A DNA stretch of 64,000 nt, taken from contig JAKCPB010001394.1 of NCBI GenBank assembly GCA_021442155.1, positions 1 to 64,000 on the forward strand. The letters are read 5' to 3'. Below are positions 48,981 through 60,040 of the stretch, piece after piece (the stretch's first letter is position 1; every line of letters begins with the position of its first letter). The translations under genes were made by a program, and so were the position numbers. Source of the DNA: Cymbidium sinense. Its lineage: Eukaryota > Streptophyta > Magnoliopsida > Asparagales > Orchidaceae. The notes beneath the pieces were generated by a model. That model ran no database searches. It had not been told where the DNA came from and saw nothing but the letters and a program-made list of their open reading frames with translations.

Positions 48981-49914
48981 CAACCCAGATTACAAAAATA
49001 ATACATGCTATGGGGGTCTTCATTTCTTCCTTCTCTTCTTTTGATTTGATTTGCTCCAAAGGCATCATAGGGCACTCCAGGGACTAAGCCTTCTGGCCAC
49101 TGCTCATCCAAATCCCCCTAACACTAATCCTAATTTCTATTGCAAAATTACATCAAAAATAGAAAAAATAAATCTAGCTACAACTGCAAAATAAATGTTA
49201 GCTAAACACACCATACAACCCAAGCAGTTATATGAATAATCTAGATTTAGCACCCCACACATGGGTAACCAAGCCCACCTATCCTAACATGAGTTATGCT
49301 TAGGAGCTAAGCAACCTGCACAACAAACACATTTATATTTTTATTACAATGACCCCTTAAGCACAACCCCCCTGCAGAAAACATGACCAGGCTAATAACG
49401 GCCTAACATCCAGTCTATGAAACATACACCCTAACATCCAGTCTAAAATATTACATCATAAAATAAAACCCTACATCATACATACAACGCCCTAACTTAG
49501 CATTAGAAGTGGTGACTTAGTATTCTAATGTGTGTGCTTAAGGCTTGTGTGCAAAACTTTACTAGGCTTCTTTAGTTTAAGTTTCAATTTGGAGTTTGAA
49601 TTTGTTTAAATTTTACCTTTGGGTGATTCAATTTAAATGATTTAATGATTTATTTTCATTTTATTTCACTTTTAGTTGGTTAAAATGATGTTTAGGTTTT
49701 CAAGAATGAAGAGTAAAATGAATTCCATTTGTAGAAGGAACTCATCCTATTCTATATCCTAATTCTTAAAGAGTCTGACTAAGGTCCTTAAGTATCTTAA
49801 TTAGCCGATTTAAATTTGTGTAATTTATTTGATCTGATTTATAGCTTAGAATTTGAGTTGGTTTAAGTATTTGATTGATTGATTTTGATTTAGATGTTTT
49901 GGTATAATTACATC

Positions 49915-50075
49915 TTGATAATTTAATATCCTTGATATCTAATGAAGTTTAAGTTTGTTTAAATTCATGTGTTTTTGATTGATTAATTTCAGATTTTGAT
50001 AATTCAATATCCTTGATCTCTAATGAAGTTTAACTTTATTTAAATTTATGTGTTTTTGATTGATTAATTTCAGAT
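49915..50075. repeat. Two tandem units of about 80 bp in the nested LTR
   Basis: Units at about 49,914-49,993 and 49,994-50,072 share 'TTGATAATTyAATATCCTTG', 'TCTAATGAAGTTTAA' and 'TGATTGATTAATTTCAGAT'. A partial third start follows at 50,098. Confidence 0.75.
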
Positions 50076-50384
50076 TAGATATTTTGGTTTAATTAAATCT
50101 TGATAATTCAATATCCTTTTAAATTAATATTTAATTCTTTTCTTTGATTATGGTTATGTGACTTAATTGAGTTTTATTCTTTGTTTATCAGAGTTTGGTT
50201 TGTATTTTGATTTCAAACATTGGATACTTAACTAGTTTATCTTATTTAAGTAGGTCGAATGAGATTTGATTTGATTACATATTAAATTGATGAGAGACTT
50301 TCTTAATTTAATTTAATTTGATTTAATTTGATTTGATTAGCTTTATTATTCTATGGGTTTGGTTATGTTCAATGGGATTATGTG

Positions 50385-51110
50385 ATTAGTTTAATTAAGA
50401 AGTGTATTTATGTTAATTATAAAGATTTGTTTAATTTTTTAATTTGATTTCATATTTGTTTAGGTTAATGATGTAATTAATGACTTAATAATTTAGGTTT
50501 AATTTAGGTTTTGATTAGTATTTAATTGCATTTATGTTTGATTAAGTTTAAGTTTAATGTTATTAATTTGATTAACTTAATTAGTTTGTTTAAGAGGTGT
50601 GATCAAATTAATTAGTAGATTAATTAAGTGTTTGATTTAAATTAATTTTAATCTGATTTATAAATTTAATTTGGTTTATTAAGTTGGTGGATTAATTTAT
50701 TAAGTTTGCATTAATTAGGTGTTCATTCAATTGTATTAGCTTAAGGATAATTAGTTTAATTAAGGAGTGTATTTAAGTTAATTATTAAATTAAATAAAGA
50801 TTTATTTAACTCTTACTGATGTAATTAATGGCTTAATGATTTATGTTTAATTTAGATTTTGATTAGTATTTAATTGCATTTTATTTATGTTTGAATAACT
50901 TAGGTTTAATATGATTAATTTGATTAACTTAATTAGTTTACTTGAGGGGTGCGATTATTAAATTTAATTATGGGTTTGATTTAAGCTTAATTTTAGAGTT
51001 AGCTTTAATGTAACTTATTTAAATTAATTTGATTAATAAGATGGATAATTAATAGTAAGTTTGCATTAATTAGATGTTTGATTAACTAAGTTTGATTAAG
51101 GGTAATTAAA
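50385..51110. repeat. Tandem duplication of about 365 bp in the AT-rich centre of the nested LTR
   Basis: Units at about 50,385-50,750 and 50,753-51,110. Matching blocks in order are 'GTTTAATTAAgrAGTGTATTTA', 'GATGTAATTAATG', 'TTTGATTAGTATTTAATTGC', 'TTAATTTGATTAACTTAATT' and 'AAGTTTGCATTAATTAG'. The surroundings (49,540-52,310) are extremely AT-rich and contain no gene. Confidence 0.7.
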
Positions 51111-52324
51111 TTTTTAAATCATTAGATTAATTAAGAATTTATTTAATTAGAGATTAATGAATTAATTTTTCACATGCGAGTGATTTGATTTAGTTAAGTG
51201 TTTTACTTAAGTTTGATTTGATTAAAGGATTATTGTTATTACCATCATTATTAAGTGAATTAATTGTTTATTTAATTTCAATTAAGTTTGATCATTTATG
51301 ATTAGAGTTTTATTTGATTTGATTCATTTATTATGTTTGATTTCATTAACATGTTTGATTTAGTTATTAGGTTGAAATATTAAATGGTTAATTAATTATT
51401 TTATTCCAAATGGATGTGATTTAATCATATGTTAATTAAGTTTACTTTAATTTTATTTGGTTTAATTCAATTAGTATTATGTTATATTGGTTTATTAATC
51501 AATTTGATTTTTTAGTTTATTTTAATAATTAGTTTTAGTTTATTTATACTCATTAAGGGGTTTCATATGATTAAGATTCCATGCTTAGTGTAGGTTTAGT
51601 TATATTAGTTTCACCCATGCTAAAGTTTCATAGATTTGTTTAATTTTAAGTTTGATTTAAGATTTAATCATTTAATTGAGTTTTATTAACTTAAATCATA
51701 TTTAATTTGATTTCCTCTAAGGATGATATTTTTTTTTGAGGTTTGATTAATGATTGCTTAAGTGTTATTTCATTTCGATTTTGATTTGATATTTAAATTA
51801 TTTTTAGATTATATTTTAATTAAGTCCTTAATTGATTAAACTCTATTGTTAAGTGTTTGTTTGGGGTTTATTAGGGTTCAGAAGATCACATTATTTTCTT
51901 AAGAGTCTTAGATGTCAATTGAAGTGATTTAAGCCATTTGAAGATTTTTTTAAATTTTTGAACTTTTAGTTGATTTATCTTATTAAAATGGACAATCTGA
52001 ACTTCAAAAATTTTATTTCTCCCAATCCTGAAGTTCTTTCCACTTAAAATTTTTGTGGTAGGTGTGCTTTAACTTTAGTTTCTATCTCTGAAAATTTAAA
52101 ATTAATCTAACACATATTTTTGGTTTACTTAATGAAATTTAATTTTCACTAAAACTTAAATTAAGTTCAAAATATTTAGTAAAATTTAGTGATTATGGGT
52201 TTATTGGATTCCTCTCGAAAATACGAATACAACAAACCCTTGTTTGTAATTTTTAGTTAAGTATTTTCTTTTTTTATGAATTATTGAAGTTTCAGGTGAT
52301 TTAAATTAAATTTTTTTTATAGAA

Positions 52325-52650
52325 AGGCAATACACGAGGCGCTGACGTCAGCCGTTGGGTGGGAACCGATTAACCCACAGAAAGTGACCATTCGCTCACC
52401 GTCCATCAGATCAGATCATGCGATCAAACTCGGATCACGATTGGCATGATGGCGTCGATCACACGAAGCCGCCATCGGTCGATATCAGCGTCGAGGCGGA
52501 TCATGCAATCAACATGCGATCCGGCGTCGTCGCGTCGTCGATTAGATAGTCCAGTTGCATCGCGGCGATCACGATCGCGTGATCCGAGCCGTCCGATCCC
52601 ATGAACCACAGGATTGGACGACGATTGTAGCCCGCCGGATGGTGAACACT
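52325..52650. other. CpG- and GATC-rich island in the nested LTR
   Basis: About 40 CpG by hand count in roughly 310 bp, surrounded by AT-rich DNA. Words GATC, CGATC and CGTCG recur. It lies where the other LTRs have smaller CpG patches. The frame across it (52,424-52,609, Arg/Asp-rich, minus) looks like a composition artefact, not a gene. Confidence 0.75.
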
Positions 52651-53440
52651 ATTTTCAGGATTTTAAAGTGAAAAATATGGTTTTCTAAGCCAAAATTTAT
52701 CCAAATGGACTCATTTTCATGTCGATTTGCACCAAAAAAAAATTTTATTTTCTAATTGGGATGATTTAAAGTGAACATGCTTATTTAGAAATTCTAAAAT
52801 CGCAGAAAATTAAAAATGTAATAGGTGACTAAAGTTTGGTTTTACCTCGTCGGGGATGGTTTTAGATGGCGGTGAAGATCGAACTCTGGTATAGGAAGCT
52901 TTGGAATGATTTTTAACCTTTGCCTCTCTTCAGAACATCATCTTCTCTGATGTTTACCTTCACCTCACCGGAAGAGCAACTATTTGTGTTTTTTGAGCTA
53001 AAAAATGGCTTAAAAAGGTGGGGGATAGGTTCATTTTTTTACTTTGGGGAGCTGAATGGTGGTGAGAGCAAGAGATCTAAAGCCTCATCTCCTCCTTTAT
53101 AATGGCCAAAAATTCATTCTTTTTTTTTTTGGCTCCAAATGATTGTCATCTTGCTTGGGGTGGTTGGGATGGATGATGGATTGATTGAGGACTTTGGATT
53201 TTGCTCCAAAGTCCTCTCTTCACCATATGATCATCATTGAATCAAATGTTGGGGATGAGTTAAGTGCATGTGATGGGAGAATTAAATGAGGTTGGGTGGA
53301 ATCCATGTGGTGGAGGATTTAAATGGGTTGGGTTGATTTTAGGCTAATCCTAAATGGGTTTAGGTTGGGTTTGATCTGCCCCCAATGGGTTATAGCTTGG
53401 TTTCAAGGGATTTGGCCCAATTTGGGTCATATGGGCCATA

Positions 53441-53466
53441 TTGGTCAAATTAACAAATTTGACCAA
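53441..53466. repeat. Inverted repeat in the nested LTR
   Basis: TTGGTCAAATT (53,441-53,451) pairs with AATTTGACCAA (53,456-53,466). It is shorter and shifted relative to the 17-bp version in the other LTRs, but lies in the same TTGAC-dense block. Confidence 0.6.
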
Positions 53467-56400
53467 ATTAGCTTGGGTCATGGGTTGACTCATGTTCAAT
53501 TGGCTAATTAAAGATGAATGCGGTCTTTGGTTTGAACTATTTGGATTTAGGCCAAATTTACCCTTTAGGCCAATTTGGGCTAGGTTGGGTCAAGTTGACC
53601 AAGGTTGATTGATCAAATTAGATTTAGTATGGCTTTGGTCAAGTTCAATAATCAATTTGGAATGAACTTGAGCCATTGGTTACAATTAATTTGGGTTAGA
53701 TCATGATTTGACCCGATCTGGTCCTTTAGGCCGATTTGAGTCAACTTGGATCAGATGGCCAATTGGGCTTGGTTTAGCTCATTTGGTGGTCAAGTCATAT
53801 TTAAATATTGATTTTGGGTTGATTCAAATCATTGGTTTCAATTAATTTGATATAGGATGAGTTTTAGCTAGTTTTGGTTCATTTGGGCAAAGGGTTGACT
53901 TGGTCAAATGACTAAGTTGACTTGGTTTGACCCAATTGATTGCAATTGAGCATCCTAGGGTGATCAACAATCATGGTGGAATATTTTGGTGAGCTTGGTT
54001 CAATTCAATTTTGGGTTGGATTGGCTCAAATGGGTCCTTTAGGTCACTTTGGGTCAAGTGGACCTAAGTGGGTCAATTGATTTGGTTTTGGTTTGATTCG
54101 AGTTTAGTTGAACTTATATATGAGCCATAGATTGAAATATAAATTCAATAGTAATCAATTTGTAGTCCAATAGGTTTTGACTCAATTGAAAGTTTTAAGT
54201 CAGAAGGGCTAACTTAGGCTTGACTTGTATTTGGTTTGATGATTGTAGGTTTTATTTATATTTGGATAAATGATCAAATGAATGATTGATTCGAGAGAAA
54301 ATTAATTAGTTTTGATTGGTTTGGATAGAGTTTGGCTAAGTCCAAAGAATTGGCTTAAAGGGCTTAGATTGAGTTTGGATTTGATTTTGATATAGTTTTG
54401 GTCATATGAATTTGGATTTCATTTATATTTGTGAATATATATGAAGGAATAATTGATTTATAAAAAGATCAATTGAGTTTGATTTGATCTAAAGGGAGTT
54501 TTGGCTAAACTTATGAATGTGGTTCATATGGCTAAGGAAGGGTCTTAGGATTAAAATTTGATTTTGGGTTTCAATCATCTGGTGACAAATTTGAAATTAG
54601 ATTTGGAATTTGAATGTGAATTTGAATTTGAGATTTGGTTTGAGAATTGAATCTGGGATTGATTTGAGAAAGTGTATCTAGATTGGGTTAGGCTATGATA
54701 TAGGTAATTTCCTTAAGCCCTGAGGTATAGCCTAATATTATGATTAGTACTTCTAAGTCTCTAGGCTTAGGTTAAGTATTTACCTAATCACTAGATGTGT
54801 CTTACGACTAAGAAAATCTTAGTGTCTAGAAGATTCCTAAGTCTAAGAGGATGGGGTTAAGAGTTCACTCCAAAATGAGGTCAACAATCGTCCAACCATT
54901 CATTCTATGCACATTCACCTTAATATCCTGACTAAAACATTACATCATAAAATAAAGAAAATATCAAACCATGCTTGCCCTAACCTAAAGCGAAATGGTG
55001 ACTCTAATATTGTGCTTTAAAGGTTTGTAGTATGCTCAGCTAGGCTTTAAGGTTTAAGTTTCCCAAGTATGAAAAGTTCAACTAAGAGGGTGGTTTTAAT
55101 TTAAGTTGTTTAGTTGTTTTGGGTTAATTTTATTTTGTGTTTTGATTAGGTTTGAATGAACACAGGATTAATTACTAAGTGTTGTAGAGAGGAAAAGAGA
55201 ACTTCTCTAAGTAAGTTCTAAGGTAGATTCATATTTGATTTTTTTATTTAGTGAATATTTTATTATGTGTTTTAATTAATCCTAAGTTTAGATTTTCCCT
55301 AAACAAACCTATTCAAAAGAAAGGTATTTTAAGAATAAGTAAAATTATATTCACAAAACACACATCACTTCATTTCTTTCCAAACATGTGTAACATGCAT
55401 ATAGGTGAATCCCAAGCATATCTATACATACAAATGAGAATGTTTAGAACACCTTAATGATAAATGCTAAGTAGTGTTGCTTAAGAAAATTTGGATGCAT
55501 TATGATGCATGATTTTATTAAGTAGAAAAGGGTGGTTCTTTTATCCATTTTTCACATGCACATTTATATGTATGAGGAAAGGAGTATATGATGCCATTGT
55601 TAGCACCAGGGGTGTAAGGTACAAGATTAGGCTACTTAAAGCCTCGCAATCCCTGGGGTTGTTTAGACTAATATACCACTTTCTTAAATACATACATCTG
55701 GGAAAAGAAAGATGCGAAGGTTTATGTTTATTTGTTTGATTTGTTTATGCAATTTATATATGTAAGTGTGGATGTCCTTCCTAAGTAATAACATATGATG
55801 AATGAAAAGGATTTAAGCAAGTTTTATGTTCTTTTCAAATGAACTATACACTTTGCCAAATCCTATTCATAACTATACTAAAAAAAAAGAGAAGGAAAAA
55901 CCACACTATGCACATCTTTATGCTTCTACTCACATGCAAGCTTATAATAACCATAAGTAATATACCTTTCAATTTTGATAATTGATTTATAAATTTTGAA
56001 AATAATTTTAGCTTTAATAGTGATAATAGCCATTCATATTCTTACTTTAGCCAAAACATGCAATTTGACATAAAGGAAATATTTCATTTTTAATTTGATT
56101 TTTAAAAAGAATTAATGCATGAATTTCATATGGCATACACATTTAGCATGTTAAGAAAGAAATAAAGTGATGAAAATAAGTAAATTCATTCACCATAATT
56201 AATTTCTAAAGACAATCCTATGAATAAGATTATTTAAAGTAAATCAAATTTATTTTTAAAGAGAGTTTGAATTTTATTTGAGTTTGATTTTAATTTGAGA
56301 AATGTCAGATGGGTTTGCTGGTCGTAACCCATTCCCTCATGTGTGAGTTGTTTAAGTACAATTTTTGGGTGATTAGATCAACTTTATATCTTAGTTAGGT

Positions 56401-58062
56401 TTTGAATTAAGTGTTAATTACTACCTACCACTTTAACATATTTAATCACAAAATTATGAGCCAATGACATAAAACCACAAGAATTTAAATTAGCAATGAC
56501 TTAGGAAAGAAAGGGGCCTAATGCAATTGGCTCATTAGTGATTAATTAAATTAAATTTAATTTAAATTACTTTCATTCCCACACATATGGGTTGGATTTT
56601 GATTTCCTTAAGCTACTTAGGTTATTGAACACCCAAGCATCTACCCAAGATAAATTAGTTAAGTTCTGGAATGTTTTGATTTTAAATTTTTGATTAATTA
56701 AGCCAATTTATTAAATGACTGAATTATTTAATTAATTTTTCACCTTAATTAGATTTTAATCTAAATGGAATAAACTTAGGGAAAAAGATATGGGAAAGAA
56801 CCCCTAATCTCATTCCCTAAGTCCACTCACTATCCTAAGGTAATTAGCAAAATTAACTAATGCATTTATCACTATTTAGAAAGTTAATTAATCATTTGAT
56901 GGATTAAGAGAGTAATAAGAAATGAGCTAAGAAATTACCATAATTAAGCCACAAATAAATTCTAAGAAAATCATGACTCATTAATCAACCTAGGAAGTTA
57001 ATGGTGGAATGATTAGGGAGTAATTAATGTAATTACATTCTGAATAAAACCTTAATTCAAAAATATCACTGCTCAAAAGCAAGTGAAATTAATTTTAGAA
57101 TATGCCTCTTTAAATTACCTTTCCAATGCTTTTTATTTTGTATTTTTCTAGTTTTTCTACAATTAGTTATGAATATTTGAAGTTTCCATGATTATTAAGT
57201 AATTAATCCCTTAATTATATGGCTAATCCTCGGTCACATGGAGGCGGCGTCGCTTTCCATGTGTGTGCAATGGGATAGGCCATAAGTTATCACATCCGCG
57301 ACAGCGTGTGGCGCTATGCTCTTTGTCCCCATCCATCCGATCTAAGATTGGACAGCTGAGATCAAGCCAACGGTTCTTAAGGGGTTAATCCATGGATCCT
57401 ACGCATCTTGAACATGGCCGTCCATCCAAAATGTGCGGATGGATGGCCGATGATCCGCCCCTGATCTTCCTTGTGGGAGAGGACATCCATCCACCCTTTA
57501 GGGAAAAATCTGAGCTCGATTGGGCTAAGATTGAACCCAAATTCAACCCACACCATCATCATGCAAGGGAGATTATATCTAACAGTCAAATTCTCATGAG
57601 GTGAAATTCTTTCACAAGGACCACACCATGGCTAGTTTAAGCTCGGTTTGAGGCATACTGTGGAGGCTATCATCCGCTTGAGTTTAATGAGGTAGCTTCA
57701 TCTAGTGGAGACGAATCCCTATTGAAAGTTTTAAGCCTTGGGGTTGAGTAGATCTATTTATGGACCAAGCTCACCTTCAATTCCTTGTAGCCTTGATCAA
57801 AGTACCACCTCCCTTGCCTTGAGAACTTGGGAAAGGTTTAGGCAAGTTGATTGAGTCCTATGAAGACTTGTAAAGGAATTGGCTTGGTTTGTGTCTTTGA
57901 GTGAGTTGGAAAAGTGAGGGAGCTCCCTTATTTTCAGTATAAGAAAACTGAAAAAATGGGGAATTTGAAAATGCTTAGGAAACCTTGGGGGAGCTTGGAA
58001 TCACTTCCTTTGAGTTATTATGCTTCAATCGAATAGGAGACAACTTTATTGAAATGGAATTA

Positions 58063-58081
58063 GGGGGAGCATATCTCCCCC
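58063..58081. repeat. G-rich stem-loop in the middle LTR, 7-bp arms
   Basis: GGGGGAG, loop CATAT, CTCCCCC. The loop differs from LTR1 but the stem is perfect and one base pair longer. Confidence 0.7.
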
Positions 58082-58656
58082 TTGAAGGATCGGATAACCA
58101 CAAGCTCCTTTGCCATTTTGATCCAATTGACCCTATTCAATGGGTTGGTTAGGCTATTTTGAGGGGCATGGCATTCATTTTTGGCCAGAGAAGGTAGTGG
58201 AGGAGTTTTCCATGTGGAAAACAAGGTGGAGGAAGGAATCCCATGTGCTCATTTCCATGGGGTGGTCGATTTTGACCTTAGGTTGGGTTTGGTTGACCTA
58301 AACCCAGTGGGTCATGTGCACCATGTCTATTAGTGACCATTTAGTCCACTAAGAGGATGCCAAGTGTCCATGAAAAGGAATTGACCAAATTCCAAGTGGT
58401 TTTGATTTTATGATACCCTATGGCCGAGGGGTAAAATGGTGATTTGCCCTTGATTTTAGTTTGAATTTGTTTTGTATGATTGAAAAATGGGTTAGGCCAA
58501 GTTTCATTGAATTTGGAGTAGATTTGATATGATTTGGCTCATGTTGACCCATTTAGGTCAAAATGGGTCAACTTGGGTCAAACCAAGGGTTGTATCAAGT
58601 TCACATGATCATTTGAAATGTTTTGGCATCATTGGTTTGGTTCATTTGATTTCATT

Positions 58657-58700
58657 TAGGTCAAATGGGTCAACTTGACCAATTTGACCCATTTGACCTA
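58657..58700. repeat. Perfect 17-bp inverted repeat in the middle LTR
   Basis: Arms 58,657-58,673 and 58,684-58,700 are identical to those of LTR1; the spacer is CTTGACCAAT (10 bp). Confidence 0.85.
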
Positions 58701-60040
58701 TTTGGGTTAGGTCATGGGTTGGTTTTTGTTTGCATGATCATTTGAAATGGATTGGTATCTTTGTTTCCAATCAATTTAGTTTATATTTGGATTTGGCTCA
58801 ATTTGACCCTTTAGGTCAAGTTAGGTTCAAGGTCAATTGGGCTATGTTATGTCTAGTTGGCCAATTGGGGCTTTGGTCAAGTTCAATAATCATTTTAGAA
58901 TGAATTTGGCCCATTGGTTTCAATCAATTTGGCTTAGATCAAGTTTTGAAACATTTTGACTTTTTAGGTCAAGTTAGGCCAACTTGGGTCAAGTGAGGTG
59001 GTTAGTTAGGCTGAAATGATGACTTGGTCAAGTTCAAACATTGGTCATGAATGAGTTTTGGTCAATGGTTTCAATCAATTTGGCCTATGGTGGATTTTGG
59101 CTAGTTTAGATTTTATTTTAGTCAAATGTTGACTTGGTCAACCCTTAGGTTCGACTTGGTTTGACCCAATTTTAGGGATTGATCATCTCATGATGATTGT
59201 TGCTCATAATGTGAGGCTTAGTTGAGCTTAGTTCAATTCAATTTGGGTAGGATTAAAATTTGGTTCAAAAGGGTACTTTAGGTTACTTTGGGTCAAGTGA
59301 TCCTAAGTAGGTCAAATGGATTGGTCAAAGATTGATTTGAATTTGATTGAACTCACATATGGACTTATGATTGAAATATAAATCCATTTGCAAGTGGTTT
59401 GAAGTCAAATGGGCTTTGATCCACTTGACAATTTCAAGTTCAAAAGGGTGAACATGAGTTTGACTTGGGTTTGATTTTTTGAATTTAGTTTTGGTTTGAT
59501 GGTTGAGGTTTATGTTTATATTTGGATTGTAGGGTTTATTGAATCATGAAGAAAAATCAAGGGTTTGGCTTGATTTGAAATTGATTTGGCTAAGTTCAAG
59601 ATTTTGACTTGAAAGGCTTAGGTTTGAATTTGGATTTGATTTTTTATTTGGATATTTGAATTTATATTTCATTTATATTTGTGAATATAAATGAATATAG
59701 TTATGAAAATTCCTTGAATTTGAATTTAGATTTGATTTCTAAGTCCATAAGATAGAATCAAAGTGACTTAGGAAAAGGAAGATTTGAATTTTTTATTTTA
59801 ATCAAGTTGAAATTGATTTAAGTTTGATTTGGCGGGAGGAAGTGAGAATTTGGGTTGCTATATGGTAGGCAAATTTTCCTAACACCTAAAGACCTATTCC
59901 TATGGGTAACTCTTCTAAATCTCGGCTAGGTTGAGTGTCCACTAATCACTAGATGTGTCTTAAGACAAGGAACTCTTAAAGTCTAGAGAAGTCCATGTCT
60001 AAGATGGAGGGTTGAGGCTCATTTTAAAATGAGGTCAACA

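Larger units (their letters stand above)
47578..54886 (-). mobile_element. Nested solo LTR (youngest), 7.31 kb
   Basis: Plus-strand view starts TGTGATGTTTATTTTTAGG and ends TGAGGTCAACA, the expected LTR ends, with target duplications outside both. 47,578-49,520 matches the 3' 1.9 kb of LTR1 (from about 5,950), and 52,900-54,886 matches its 5' part (about 675-3,100). The central part (about 49,540-52,900) shows no convincing similarity to the other four LTR copies. No internal (gag-pol) sequence is present, so this is a solo LTR left by recombination between the two LTRs of one element. Confidence 0.82.
54887..60040 (-). mobile_element. Middle LTR, 5' portion
   Basis: Reverse-complement match to about 675-6,045 of LTR1. 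It starts (minus sense) TGTTGACCTCATTTTAAAAT at 60,040, with the TTGAC block, palindrome (58,657-58,700), G-rich stem-loop (58,063-58,081), CpG patch (57,230-57,350) and AT-rich part (54,900-57,200). It is interrupted at 54,887 by the nested LTR. Confidence 0.82.

Noticed and set aside
52424..52609. Arg/Asp-rich 61-codon frame in the CpG island
   Set aside because: The residues follow from repeated CGATC/CGTCG words; only one LTR copy has it.
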